From G963663495 sp963663495 (GTDB taxonomy: Bacteria; Bacteroidota; Rhodothermia; Rhodothermales; Bin80), in the NCBI GenBank assembly GCA_963663495.1, contig OY760427.1, positions 4,774,001 through 4,838,000 on the forward strand: DNA of 64,000 bases, in the 5' to 3' direction. The notes below the pieces were generated by a model that saw nothing but the letters and a program-made list of their open reading frames with translations, was not told the origin of the DNA and made no database searches. Within the stretch, counting starts at the first letter, position 1, and each line of letters opens with the position of its first letter. Shown here one piece after another: positions 1-10,013 of the stretch. The position numbers and the translations under genes were made by a program.

Positions 1-3000
1 AGTATGAAGATCTCGTCTTCCTCGTGCAATGCGTCGTCAATGATTTGTACCGATACCTGCTTTTCAAGCTCGCCTGCTCCGAATGTGAGCATCCCGCTTA
101 TCTCGCCGTAATCCGCACCCGCTGTCGCTGAACCATCTTGCGTGCGGTAACGGACCGTAACAGCCCTAACGCTTTGCCTGTTGAGTCTTATCTGAAATCG
201 CGCCGGTCCAGCACCCTCAACTACCTGGACCAACGAACTTGCCAATCCTATGCGGTGCGGCGCATCATCATCACGAACATCTATCTCTACACTCCCGGAT
301 TCTCCACTGTAGTCACCACCACTCGCTGACAACTGTATCTTCCCGAATTCGTCGGCACCATCCGCATCATCCAGGGCTTTCACCGTGACCGTCTGACGAG
401 CGCTCCAGTCCCCGTGAGTAAAAGTCAAGCTCTGCGGATCAACCGACACCTTGCGATTCAGCGCGAGTTCCTCAAAGATGGATACCGTCACCTGACTCGA
501 AGGCAGAGTGCCAAGATGCACCGTAAAGGGTTGGCCTGTTTCTCCCTCGTTCAGCGATAATGTTCTCGGGGTGATCACCAGTCCTGCCTCGTCATCATCC
601 AACACTGTGACTAATAAGTCCTCCGTAACACCATCGTAGCCAGCACCCGACGCCCGGTGTGTCAGCGTAGCACTGCCATTGACCGTGTCGTCGTCCTCAT
701 TTGCACGTATGGCTACCGCCTGCGCAGAATGCCAATCATCACCCGTGAATGTCAGCACAGTCATGTTCGGCGTCACATCCGTCTCGGAGTAGGTTTCAAT
801 CTCCACTGTTACCGCGCCCGATGGCTCCGCTGACAGCCTCACCGTATAGGATGCTTCGCCCCCTTCCGGTACTGTAAGATCGGCAGGTGCCAACACGATC
901 CCTGCTACGTCATTGTCTCGGATATCTATGTCCACATCCTCTGTCTCGCCATCATACACACCCCCGGATGCTGTAAGGGTGAGCTGTACACTTGCATCCA
1001 TCACATCGTCGTCCTCCTCCGCACGGATTATCACCGTAATAGGCCTGCTCCAGTCCTCCGATGTAAACCGCAGCATAGTCGGGCTTACCCTTAATCCTGT
1101 TCCCGCATCGCCCGTGATCCCCACATTGACCGCCTGCGTGGGCTCCGCGAGTAGCCGTACCGTAAAATGCTCTTCCACCCCCTCTGTCACCGAAAGGTAA
1201 GTGGGCGATACCACCAACCCTGCCACCGGATCATCGTCCTTCACCGTCACCGTGACAGCAGGCCCTCTCACGGAATTATAATCCCCTCCCGATGCAGTGT
1301 GCGTAAGCACTGCAATGTCGTCGTCCGTGTCTGCGTCTTCCGCCGCACGCACCGTTACCGTCTGTTTCGTATCCCAATCACCGGAAGTGAATGTCAGCGG
1401 AGCAGCGGCCATCGTTACGTCACTATTGTCGCTTTCAATAGCCACCGTCACCGTACCGGTCGGTTCTGTCCCCAGTGCTACACGATACATGCCCAATGCC
1501 CCTTCCAGCACGGTTAAAGCTATCGGCTCAATACGTAACCCCGGCGTGTCGTCGTCTGTCACTGTCACAGGCAAATCCTTGGTTACCGAGTTGTAGCCTC
1601 CGTCAGAGGCCTCATGAGCAAGTGTCACCCGGTCGTCTGCAGAGTCATCATCATGCTCCGCTGTCACTGTTACCGTCTGCTCAGTATTCCAGGTAGTAGA
1701 TGTGAAGGTCAGGCTTCCCCTATCCGGTTTCAGGTCTGTATCTGCATGTCCTGTGATGGCCACCGCCACGGTGCCCGTCGGCTGTGTGGCAAGCTTCACC
1801 GTATAAGCACCGGTACTCCCTTCCGGAATTTCAAGGCTTGTCGGGCTCAGCACCAGTTCCGGTGTGTCGTCATCTACTACGTTTACGCTGGCCTCATGGT
1901 CAGGTGGGTCAGCCACCGTGTACCCAGTACCCGCCTGCAACGTTGCCGTTACTGATCCGGATGGCTCGTCTACGTTGTCAGGAATGGTTGCCACCATGTG
2001 AGTTTCCGTGCCACCGGTGCCTACCTCGACGGTTTGCGTGCCTAAATCATCAGTACCAACGAAATCTCCTTCCTGCGCGATTTCAAGAGTGACCGTCAAT
2101 GCAGCAGCTGGAGCCGGGTCCGCTGTAATGGTGAATGTTGCCGTCTCTCCTTCGGTTACCGCGCCTTCACCTGTAATTGAAATCACCGGGTCCTGCACAT
2201 CGTCATCGTCAACAATGGTGCCGGTAGCCGATGCCGTAAGCACTGGATGCGTTGAGCTCGTAAAGTTTACCTGAAATGTCTCGTTGGCCTCAATAACTGA
2301 GTCATCAAGCAGGGTAACCGAAATCCTTTGAGTGCCGACCGTTCCGGTTGTGTTCTGCGTTGAGAACTCAACGGTACCTGTTTTCGCCTCGTAATCCGCC
2401 CCCGATGATGCCGAGCCATCATTAGTCTGGTAATCTATCTGGACCGCGCTACTTCCGAAATTATTCAAGGTTACATCAAAGACGATGGTGCCGTCGCTTT
2501 CCTCAGCCGAGGCGTTCTCTACCTGCAACTGCGGACCGCAACTCTCATCACGAATTTGTACAACTGCGTAGGTCAAGGTCCACCTTGGAGTCGGGGGAAT
2601 AAGCCGGGCATTCACGGGATTCCTCATCTCCACCGCGAAGTACTCCGCGAAGTACCCAAAGGAAGTCTCGGGTATCTCATCCGCAGCTATGTCAATTCTT
2701 ATAGTCTTTTCTGTTTCGCCGGGACTGAATGTGAGCGTTGAATCCACGGGCGTGTAATCCGCATCTGGCGTTGCCGAATCCACTCCCGTAACACCTGCCG
2801 TCAGATAATCGACCGTGACTTCCCGCTCGGATTGTCCCACAAGAACGATCGGCACCGATACATAACCATCGCACTCGAACACGGGGTTTACAAACTCTTT
2901 AAAGAACAGATAGGACGAATCGTCATCTAGTATGTTAATCCTGACTTTATTCCCTGGAACAGGAGTCGGTGTGTCCACGCGGTGGGTAATCAGTTCGATT

Positions 3001-3863
3001 GTCTCATTCATTTCCGTGTCGCTATCATCGTACAACTCCAGCAAGAAGGAATTACTGCCTCTCTTGTTTCCCTTAGGAATTATTATCGTGAATGGATCAA
3101 TACGTTGAAAATCAGTATCCGAGGGCACCGGCACGCCGTCATTAATCTCACCTTCCGTCGCAGAACCACCGTGATACGATATCTCGTATTCGCGGTCCTG
3201 GTTAGCAGGGTTGCGCAAGTCAATCCCAACGTTAACCGTATACGGTCCACCACCTTCGAAACAGTATGCGCGAATACCCTGCCTCCCTGGAACAGTACAT
3301 CGCTGTAAAGATTGCGCGGCAAGCGCGTCGGTCTCTGCGTGTCTTTCGGAGGCGGTGATGCTAACCTCCATACGAATGTCCTGGTCCAGCAGGCCAGCAT
3401 CCGGGGCACGGATGACCAGCTCACCGAATCCTGCCAAGCCTTCCTGCTTTGGATCAAATGCTGCCTGAGAATGCACCCCGTCGAAACCGGAAAACCCCGT
3501 TGTGTGATCAGCTGCGGCCACGAACCGGCGCCCTGAGACCCATGCATGTGTGTACGGTAACCATCCTCCAAGCCCAGTACAAAGCGCCGCAACACCGTCC
3601 GCTTCCTCCAGATTGCTTACACATTCCGCCTCTAACGTGTCGGATACCTGCGCTTCTCTCAAGTGCCACGCTACATCTCTGTGGCTTTCATCCGCGTGCG
3701 GATTGATCCATGCCTGACCCTGCAGTGGTTGGGCGACTCCGGTGTGGATTCCTTCCAATGTCTGACTAACCACATGCGGTACAGCCGCCGCACCGAGCAT
3801 CCCGACAGCAACAAATGCCGCCCTACAAGAGCCGGCGTGTAACAGCATCTTTACTTTGCCCAT
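1..3863 (-). CDS. Calx-beta repeat surface/secreted protein, 5' part (gene runs off the left edge)
   Basis: The frame is open from ATG at 3863 to the window edge, about 1287 codons. The N-terminus has a signal-peptide look: basic start (MGKVKM), then a hydrophobic Ala/Val/Leu stretch ending near SQ. About 180 residues without a recognised domain follow. Then come roughly ten consecutive units of about 100 residues, most closing with an acidic DDD/DDDD loop and containing LTFTS.DW and tVTV elements, as in Calx-beta folds. Units 5-9 are the most alike and look tandemly duplicated. Calx-beta units bind calcium and occur in adhesins and large exported proteins. GGGGAG lies about 13 nt upstream of the ATG; a GTG six codons earlier is an alternative start. 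The C-terminus and any sorting domain lie outside the window, so the exact role is unknown. Confidence 0.85.
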   Translation of the reverse strand, partial: MGKVKMLLHAGSCRAAFVAVGMLGAAAVPHVVSQTLEGIHTGVAQPLQGQAWINPHADESHRDVAWHLREAQVSDTLEAECVSNLEEADGVAALCTGLGGWLPYTHAWVSGRRFVAAADHTTGFSGFDGVHSQAAFDPKQEGLAGFGELVIRAPDAGLLDQDIRMEVSITASERHAETDALAAQSLQRCTVPGRQGIRAYCFEGGGPYTVNVGIDLRNPANQDREYEISYHGGSATEGEINDGVPVPSDTDFQRIDPFTIIIPKGNKRGSNSFLLELYDDSDTEMNETIELITHRVDTPTPVPGNKVRINILDDDSSYLFFKEFVNPVFECDGYVSVPIVLVGQSEREVTVDYLTAGVTGVDSATPDADYTPVDSTLTFSPGETEKTIRIDIAADEIPETSFGYFAEYFAVEMRNPVNARLIPPTPRWTLTYAVVQIRDESCGPQLQVENASAEESDGTIVFDVTLNNFGSSAVQIDYQTNDGSASSGADYEAKTGTVEFSTQNTTGTVGTQRISVTLLDDSVIEANETFQVNFTSSTHPVLTASATGTIVDDDDVQDPVISITGEGAVTEGETATFTITADPAPAAALTVTLEIAQEGDFVGTDDLGTQTVEVGTGGTETHMVATIPDNVDEPSGSVTATLQAGTGYTVADPPDHEASVNVVDDDTPELVLSPTSLEIPEGSTGAYTVKLATQPTGTVAVAITGHADTDLKPDRGSLTFTSTTWNTEQTVTVTAEHDDDSADDRVTLAHEASDGGYNSVTKDLPVTVTDDDTPGLRIEPIALTVLEGALGMYRVALGTEPTGTVTVAIESDNSDVTMAAAPLTFTSGDWDTKQTVTVRAAEDADTDDDIAVLTHTASGGDYNSVRGPAVTVTVKDDDPVAGLVVSPTYLSVTEGVEEHFTVRLLAEPTQAVNVGITGDAGTGLRVSPTMLRFTSEDWSRPITVIIRAEEDDDVMDASVQLTLTASGGVYDGETEDVDIDIRDNDVAGIVLAPADLTVPEGGEASYTVRLSAEPSGAVTVEIETYSETDVTPNMTVLTFTGDDWHSAQAVAIRANEDDDTVNGSATLTHRASGAGYDGVTEDLLVTVLDDDEAGLVITPRTLSLNEGETGQPFTVHLGTLPSSQVTVSIFEELALNRKVSVDPQSLTFTHGDWSARQTVTVKALDDADGADEFGKIQLSASGGDYSGESGSVEIDVRDDDAPHRIGLASSLVQVVEGAGPARFQIRLNRQSVRAVTVRYRTQDGSATAGADYGEISGMLTFGAGELEKQVSVQIIDDALHEEDEIFI

Positions 3864-5083
3864 CCTCTTGCGTGGCGTCACCTCCCCATGTTCACAACAT
3901 TCTACACAATCTTGGAATAATTGTTTGGCAATACTGGCAGAAAATCTAATCGGCAATTATATTATTCCCCATTATATCGCCTTACGGGCAGACAGGTATG
4001 GTCTGCGTATTCGAACAATTGTGAGGCACGTTCGGAAGGCCTGAAGCAGGCGCATTGCGCCAGTGGGAGCGTGCCGCGGCTGCAGACGGATTCGCTGAGA
4101 GCGGTGCGGTGCGCAAGCTGAAGCGTACCGGATGGGAGGCGTTTACGAACCGTTGCCAGGGATTGATGCGTCACTACGGTATGGAGGTAGCAGGACCGCG
4201 TTTTCGGCTCGGATCTCGTCTTCCTGCTCCGATTTGTCAGGCCGCACTACAGGCCGGCCCTAACAGTACGTCTTCGGGCGGGCTACCGAAGACAGTGCCA
4301 TGGAGCAGACCGCATTCATCTCTCCGAAATGCTTTTTCGGTACAGCTTCACAAGCTGCGCTGCCGGATAGGCTTCTGCATTCAGTTAGTAATGCCGCGGA
4401 AAAGTTGTTCCGGCACCGGATCAATCACAGGCACCGCACGACGCACTACGGACCAGCTCTTTGCACGGTCGCGCAGTTCGTGAGAGCATCGGTGCGGCGG
4501 ATGATTACGCCACAAATGAGGCTCCGCAAGCCTATCAAGTGCCTCGTGTGCTTTCAGACGCATCACATAACCCTCCACCGTTGAAACCGGCATCCGATCG
4601 GACAATGACCTTGTCGGCAACATGACGGCGCAATGCGTCGAATGAAACCGTAGCGTCGTTCACCAAGGGCGTTGTGCCCCTCCCAATTCCGCCCCCATCA
4701 TGTTGACCGTCTCACCGCATATGGCGATAAGGAGCAGCAAGGAGGTCAGAGCTTTGACGTTGATCAGACCCACTGCGGCCGCTCGCGAGCATCCAAAAAG
4801 CGAAACTCCTCGCACACAATGCGACCCTCTAGAATCCGCTGCAAGTCCGGTTCTGGGCCGCGAAGCGTGGTAAGTATTGATGCTGCACCCACATGCCGGT
4901 AAACTAACCGACAATCAGTCCGCTGTTAAGAGGCTATTTGCGTAGTCGGCAGGGGTAGTCTAGCCATTGTTGAGAGAACCAAAAAGGTTGCGCCCCTTGA
5001 CCGCGCTAAAGGGGCATTGGATTTCTGGGGTGGCAATCGCCACTAAGTCGTTCCATGTCAGAATGTAGCAATCAAATAGGGAA
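3864..5083. other. Gene-poor stretch between the Calx-beta gene and tnpB
   Basis: No reading frame here has convincing codon use or a recognisable motif. The first 100 bases upstream of the Calx-beta start are clearly AT-rich (about 3900-3975), which fits a promoter region. A -7/-33 Bacteroidota promoter could not be placed with confidence. The rest looks like decayed sequence. Confidence 0.5.
4992..5015. other. GC-rich hairpin downstream of tnpB
   Basis: A perfect 7-bp stem (GCCCCTT / AAGGGGC) with a 10-nt loop lies about 70 bp beyond the tnpB stop. In IS605/IS607-type elements the 3' end of tnpB and the following bases encode the omega RNA and end in a hairpin. This hairpin could be that structure or a terminator; there is no clear T-tract. 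Boundaries cannot be fixed without a family alignment. Confidence 0.3.
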
Positions 5084-6289
5084 TTATATACGTGAGTGAC
5101 CAACTGTACACAGTGAGGCACTAGTATCAATTTCACGGGTCATAGGGGTCGGTAACCCGAACGCCTCTCGCCGTGCAGAAGCCCCAATCCCGGAGGCCAG
5201 TATGCTTGCAGCCGCATTCAGGTCTGCATGATCCGCATGGCCACAGGACATACACGTGAATTTGCTCTGTGTCTTACGGGTACTCGCTTCTGTGTGCCCA
5301 CACACAGAACACCGCTGACTGCTATAGGCAGCGGTAACCTTTATCACCTTGCGGCACTTATAGCTCAGCATCTGTTCCAGCTGGCCCCAACCTGTTCGCA
5401 GTATTCCTCGGTTGAGGCCAGACTTCTGTTTGACGTTTGTGCCAAAGCTCTCCATCGTCCCCTTAGCTGAACGTATCATCGCTTTGATCTTCAGGTCCTC
5501 CAGTATCACCGTTGAGGAGCAATTGGCAATACTGCGACTTACCTGGTGGTTCGCATTCTTGAGGACGTTAGCACGCTTGCGCTGTATGCGGGCGATTCTA
5601 TGCTTCCGCCCGTTACGACGGTTGGAGCCTTTCTTCTGTCTCGCCAGTCTTCGCTGATGCCGCTTCAACTTGGCATCAAGACGCTTCGTATCCGGTTGTC
5701 TGATAATGCTTGTATCGCCCTCTGTGGAGACCATAGCGACCTGCCCGCAATTACGGTCAATGCCTACAGCACTGCCGGTATCCTCTATTACAGGTGCCTC
5801 CATCTTGTAGCAGATGACAGCATACCATTTGCCGGCGTTCTTCTTTACAGTGGCTTTGATGGGTATACCATCAGGGTACGGGTTGCCTCCCCGCCTGCGG
5901 AGCGCCATATATCCTACTTTCGGGATATACAGCTTGCCATCCCGAACCCTTACGTTATCCGGGATCGTGAACGAAGGCGTACTACCACGTCTGGAATGGA
6001 ATCTCGGTCTTCTCTTACCCTCCTTGAAGAATGCCTTCCATGCATCCGCTTGATATTTCAATGGGTATCTAACGACACCAAAGGAGTATTCAGGTAGCCA
6101 CTCGACCGTGCGGCGCAGCGCCGTGAACCGCTTCCCCAGCGAGAAGAAGCTTACCCAGGGCGGCTTCTCGCCAGCCCCTTTCGCTTTCCTGTACGCCTCG
6201 CTCTGCTCTGCGAGGATGGCATTCCACACAAACCTACACGCACCCGCTAATCCAGCAAGGTGCTTGGCATTACTCCGACTTCCGAGCAA
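5084..6289 (-). CDS. tnpB: TnpB RNA-guided nuclease of an IS200/IS605-type element
   Basis: This 401-residue protein has the TnpB layout: an N-terminal OrfB_IS605 helix-turn-helix region (CRFVWN near residue 18), a RuvC-like core and a C-terminal zinc ribbon. All catalytic positions are visible: D178 in GIDRN, E264 in LEDLK and D356 in HADLN. The zinc ligands are two CxxC pairs, C327/C330 and C346/C349. TnpB cleaves DNA guided by an RNA from the element's right end. The start is a TTG; the frame is open about 24 codons further up without an ATG, so the N-terminus may be slightly longer or damaged. No TnpA tyrosine transposase is adjacent, so this is a lone tnpB unit. Confidence 0.9.
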   Translation of the reverse strand: MLGSRSNAKHLAGLAGACRFVWNAILAEQSEAYRKAKGAGEKPPWVSFFSLGKRFTALRRTVEWLPEYSFGVVRYPLKYQADAWKAFFKEGKRRPRFHSRRGSTPSFTIPDNVRVRDGKLYIPKVGYMALRRRGGNPYPDGIPIKATVKKNAGKWYAVICYKMEAPVIEDTGSAVGIDRNCGQVAMVSTEGDTSIIRQPDTKRLDAKLKRHQRRLARQKKGSNRRNGRKHRIARIQRKRANVLKNANHQVSRSIANCSSTVILEDLKIKAMIRSAKGTMESFGTNVKQKSGLNRGILRTGWGQLEQMLSYKCRKVIKVTAAYSSQRCSVCGHTEASTRKTQSKFTCMSCGHADHADLNAAASILASGIGASARREAFGLPTPMTREIDTSASLCTVGHSRI

Positions 6290-6385
6290 TAGCCTGTGTG
6301 TGATATTACGGTATGCACTAACCGTTTCGGGCTTGGCACTGTGGTAGATAAACCCCTAATCTTGCCCAAATATATTAGGAAACTC

Positions 6386-7186
6386 CTAACCGGCGTCAGA
6401 CCCCACTTGGGTCCGTATCGCCGCCACTTGGCGTAGGTGGCGTTCGCTTTCGGCCAGATGCAGCTGCATGGCCGCGCGAGCCCCGTCTGCATCCCGCATC
6501 ACAATGTGCTCCAGGATGCGTTCGTGCCATTCAATGGCCGAGTACCGAGCCTCCTCAACCGCTGCGTGCACGGACGACTTGAGTTGCGGCATCAGAGCAT
6601 GTATCGGCTTAATCAGGAGCGGTATTACCATGTTGCCACTAGCAATCGCTATGTGCCTGTGAAACGCGAGATCAAGCGCGGCAAGCGTCTCTCCCGCCCC
6701 ATCGTAAGCCTTCAGTTGATCACAGTCGCTTCTTAACTGCCTCGCATGCTCTGCAGTGTGCTCAAGCGCGGCCTCTGCAGCAAAGGATGGTTCAATGAGT
6801 TGCCGCGCCCGTATGATGTCCATCGCAGGAAACGGACCTGACTGCTGTTGCAAATACAACTCAAGAGGGGCGGTAACCGTATCTGATGAAATCCGGGAAA
6901 CAAAGATGCCACGACCCTTCTCAATGCGAATCAGCCCCCGGGCTGAAAGCATGCGCAGCGCCTCCCTGAGCACGGTCCGGCTGACGCCAAACTGGTTGCA
7001 CAACTCGTGCTCGGATGACAACTTCATCTCTGGAACGAGTTCCTTGCTCCGGATGGCATTTTCAATGGCACTAACAACTGCATTGCTTAGCAGCTGAGTC
7101 CTCCCGACGGGCTTGAATCGGCTGGGCATGCGCTTCAAATCATTACAGGTATTAGCGGCACTAGGAGGTAACCTGCGGCGCTTCAT
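6386..7186 (-). CDS. GntR-family regulator with FCD ligand-binding domain
   Basis: The 266-residue protein has a GntR winged helix at about residues 30-100 (LSSEHELCNQFGVSRTVLRE, then RGLIRIEKGRGIFV). An all-helical FCD domain follows, with conserved acidic and histidine positions (DLAFHRHI, RHL). FCD regulators bind small organic acids or sugar acids and usually repress nearby catabolic genes. The ATG at 7186 overlaps the dctM stop (ATGA), so it is translationally coupled to the TRAP transporter. The frame continues upstream inside dctM, but the ATG at the overlap is the sensible start. It probably controls this cluster in response to a uronate breakdown product; the ligand is inferred. Confidence 0.85.
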   Translation of the reverse strand: MKRRRLPPSAANTCNDLKRMPSRFKPVGRTQLLSNAVVSAIENAIRSKELVPEMKLSSEHELCNQFGVSRTVLREALRMLSARGLIRIEKGRGIFVSRISSDTVTAPLELYLQQQSGPFPAMDIIRARQLIEPSFAAEAALEHTAEHARQLRSDCDQLKAYDGAGETLAALDLAFHRHIAIASGNMVIPLLIKPIHALMPQLKSSVHAAVEEARYSAIEWHERILEHIVMRDADGARAAMQLHLAESERHLRQVAAIRTQVGSDAG

Positions 7187-8475
7187 AATCCGAACACCCT
7201 TGGCAGCACCAGTGTGATGGAAGGTACCAGCGTAATTAGAACTAACGCGACAAGCATCGCTAAGTACAAGGGTACAAGAGGACGCACGATGCGCGTCACG
7301 GGCACTTTCGCGACTCCGGCGCCCGCAAACAATACAGTCCCGACAGGCGGTGTGCAGAGACCGATACAAAGGTTGGCTACCATCAAAATTCCAAAATGTA
7401 AGGGATCAACCCCCAGGCCAGTGACCGCGGGCAGGAAGATAGGCGCGAAAATCAGAATCGCGGGCGTCATATCCATGAACGTACCGACGATAAGGAGCAA
7501 AACGTTGATGATCAGTAGCAAAATGATCTTGTTATCGCTAACTGCAATCAGCGCGCCCGCAATGGTCTGTGGAATGTCCTCAAACGATAGGACCCACGAT
7601 AGGGCGAGCGATGTCCCGATCAGTAGCATAACGACCGCGGTTGTTACAGCACTGCCAAGAATTATGGATGGCAACTCCCGCACGCGGACCTCGCGGTACA
7701 ATAGCACAAGTATCAGAGCGTAGACCACAGCAATGGCCGCGGCCTCGGTGGCGGTGAAGATGCCTGCCACAATGCCTCCAATGACTACCACGATCAGGGT
7801 AAGGCTCGGGAAGGCGCGAAGCAGCTGAAGAAGCAGCTGGCGAACTGTCGTCCGCTCACCTTGGCCGAATCCTTTGCGATGCGCTACAAACGCGGCTACT
7901 ATCATCAAAGCACCACCCAACAGTAATCCGGGCAAATACCCGGCAACGAACAGTGCTGCGACACTGACGGTACCGCTGGCCAGCGAATAAACAATGAGGA
8001 CGTTGCTGGGCGGAATGAGTAACCCTGTGGTTGCAGACGAAACATTCACAGCTGCGCTAAACCCTTCGGGGTAGCCGTTCTCAACCAACTTGGGGTGCAT
8101 GACGCTGCCAATGGCCGCCGCGGCAGCGATACTGGAACCGGAAATCGCACCAAACAGCATGCATGCCACGACATTCACCAACGCGAGCCCTCCGGGAAGG
8201 GCACCAATAAGTGCACGAGCAAAAGCGATGAGTCGTCGTGCAATTCCCCCACTACCCATCAAATGGCCCGCCAAAATGAAGAACGGTATGGCGAGCAGGG
8301 TGAAGCTGTCCAATCCCGTCGCGATCCGTTGCGCTGTCGTGGTGGCCGCCGGGACAAAGTCAACCGCGACGATCATCGTGCAAAGCGTAGCCATCCCAAT
8401 GCTGTATGCCACCGGAACATCCAACAGCAGCAGGATCAGAAAACTCGCAACCAGAACAAGGACCGCCAAACCCAT
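7183..8475 (-). CDS. dctM: TRAP transporter large permease subunit DctM
   Basis: The 430-residue very hydrophobic protein has about 12 membrane segments and the DctM/TRAP-T large-subunit pattern (LLLLDVPVAYSIGMAT at the start, FMDMTPAILIFAPIFLP, and NLCIGLCTPPVGTVLF near the end). It forms the sodium-driven channel of a TRAP transporter with DctQ and the binding protein DctP. Its ATG immediately follows the dctQ stop (TAAATG). It overlaps the GntR gene downstream by 4 nt, so the genes form one operon. Confidence 0.92.
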   Translation of the reverse strand: MGLAVLVLVASFLILLLLDVPVAYSIGMATLCTMIVAVDFVPAATTTAQRIATGLDSFTLLAIPFFILAGHLMGSGGIARRLIAFARALIGALPGGLALVNVVACMLFGAISGSSIAAAAAIGSVMHPKLVENGYPEGFSAAVNVSSATTGLLIPPSNVLIVYSLASGTVSVAALFVAGYLPGLLLGGALMIVAAFVAHRKGFGQGERTTVRQLLLQLLRAFPSLTLIVVVIGGIVAGIFTATEAAAIAVVYALILVLLYREVRVRELPSIILGSAVTTAVVMLLIGTSLALSWVLSFEDIPQTIAGALIAVSDNKIILLLIINVLLLIVGTFMDMTPAILIFAPIFLPAVTGLGVDPLHFGILMVANLCIGLCTPPVGTVLFAGAGVAKVPVTRIVRPLVPLYLAMLVALVLITLVPSITLVLPRVFGL

Positions 8476-8976
8476 TTACGCAACCCTTGTCGTAGCGGCG
8501 TGCCCCGCGCTGTTCGTGTCCGCTCTAAGCTCTCGCATCGCTACGGCACTGTAATAAATCATTAGCAGCCCGCTTACCGGAAGTGCCAGGTACACATACC
8601 CTATGGGAAGCTGGAACGCGGCCGAGAGTTGATTCAGATCAAGCGTCACGTATACCAGCCACCCCCCGCCAAAGACCAAGGTAAGGAGTGAAAAGAGTAT
8701 CACGACAACATAGGCAAATAGGCGGGCGGCTTTCCGCTTCTTCGAACCCAACCGCTGCACCACGATATCAATACCCAAGTGAGCCCGCATACGAAGTGCA
8801 TAGGATGCTCCAAGCAAGCTGATCCAGATTAGCAAGTAGGATGCAAGCTCCTCCGTATAGGAGCTCGGGCTGTTCAGTAGGTACCGCGTGGCAACCTGCC
8901 ACGAAACGGCCACAACCATGATCACCATTAGCACGATCAGGGTGCCTGCCAGGATCTTGTCAACAACGCGTACCAT
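8476..8976 (-). CDS. dctQ: TRAP transporter small permease subunit DctQ
   Basis: This protein of about 166 residues has four predicted membrane helices and the DctQ pattern (ATRYLLNSPSSYTEELA, then GASYALRMRAHLGIDI). It bridges the periplasmic binding protein and the DctM channel. ATG at 8976 overlaps the dctP stop as TGATG; a GTG at 8979 is an alternative start. It sits directly between dctP and dctM. Confidence 0.9.
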   Translation of the reverse strand: MVRVVDKILAGTLIVLMVIMVVAVSWQVATRYLLNSPSSYTEELASYLLIWISLLGASYALRMRAHLGIDIVVQRLGSKKRKAARLFAYVVVILFSLLTLVFGGGWLVYVTLDLNQLSAAFQLPIGYVYLALPVSGLLMIYYSAVAMRELRADTNSAGHAATTRVA

Positions 8977-9959
8977 CACATCGAGTCAGGCTTATCAAAG
9001 GCACGAATGCGCTCCACCCACCCATGTAACTCGGTGCCTTCCAGGCCATCATATATGGGTGCCACGGCCTCCTGGAAAGGGGCCTTGTCCGGGCGAACAA
9101 CCACCACGCCGTCCTCTGCCACCGCCTGAAGTGCAGCATCCGTTGCCATCCGCCAACGCTCGCGCTGGTAAATCACAGATTCCTCAACCGCCTGTTGAAG
9201 CCATTCCTGCTGCGTACTGCTCAGCTTATGCCATGTGTTTGTACCAATCAACAGGACATCCGGGGGGGCGGCATGCTCGTCCAGCGTGTAATAGCGTGCC
9301 TGCTCGAAGTGCTTGGACCCGTAGAAATTGGGAGGATTATTCTCTGCACCATCCACTACGCCCTGCTGTAGTGCGGTGTACAACTCCCCATAAGCCATCG
9401 GGGTAGCGTTGGCACCAAGCATGTTGACGGTCTGTATGGAGAGGTTGCTACGCATTACCCTGATTTTTAGCCCATCAAGATCACGCGGGTGCTCCACCTT
9501 CCGGTCGTGGACGTAGAAGCTCCTGAATCCCGCATCGTAGTAACATAGGCCACGAACGCGGTACGGTTCGCCTTGGAGGAGGATACTCTTTCCCACCTCG
9601 CTTTCCAATACGTGCCACAGGTGCTGTTCATTTTCAAACAGGTACGGCAAACTGAAGACCCCCATGGCCGGAACGAAGTTTTCTATGACGCTTGAGGATG
9701 TCTTCGCCATGTCAAGCGTCCCCAGCTGGAGCAGTTCGACCGATTCTCGTTCGTTGCCCAGCTGCCCGTTGGGATATATCTTGACGCGCATCGTGCCACC
9801 GCTCAATTCGTCAAGACGGGTCCCCATGTAGGCCATACCTTCGTGCACAGAGTGGCTGGGATCAAGTACATGTGCCAGCCGTAGCTCAATCTCGTCTGCC
9901 CCGGGGGTGCAGCCCATCACCATCAGCGCGGCGAGGTATATGATATGGCAGGGCTTCAT
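8976..9959 (-). CDS. dctP: TRAP transporter substrate-binding lipoprotein DctP
   Basis: The 327-residue protein begins with a lipoprotein-like signal (hydrophobic run ending LMVMGC; Cys17 the likely lipidation site). It matches the DctP/SBP family: RLAHVLDPSHSVHEG at the N-terminus, the conserved substrate-carboxylate Arg region (GLKIRVM) and the QGVVDGAENNPPNFYGS motif. DctP proteins capture carboxylated substrates, often sugar acids, in the periplasm. Neighbouring PL17 lyase and SDR genes suggest a uronate or alginate oligomer; this is inference. Confidence 0.92.
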   Translation of the reverse strand: MKPCHIIYLAALMVMGCTPGADEIELRLAHVLDPSHSVHEGMAYMGTRLDELSGGTMRVKIYPNGQLGNERESVELLQLGTLDMAKTSSSVIENFVPAMGVFSLPYLFENEQHLWHVLESEVGKSILLQGEPYRVRGLCYYDAGFRSFYVHDRKVEHPRDLDGLKIRVMRSNLSIQTVNMLGANATPMAYGELYTALQQGVVDGAENNPPNFYGSKHFEQARYYTLDEHAAPPDVLLIGTNTWHKLSSTQQEWLQQAVEESVIYQRERWRMATDAALQAVAEDGVVVVRPDKAPFQEAVAPIYDGLEGTELHGWVERIRAFDKPDSM

Positions 9960-10013
9960 CCGTGCCGACGCAGCCAGTAGCCACCCGTGCGGATTTCCTC
10001 CGGCAATGCTCCC

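Noticed and set aside
2..3700. Several 60-180 codon frames on both strands across the Calx-beta gene
   Set aside because: They overlap a continuous, repeat-structured minus-strand frame and are shadows of it.
4055..4483. 142-codon plus frame in the gene-poor stretch near the left edge
   Set aside because: No motif, composition like random high-GC sequence, and competing frames on the other strand.
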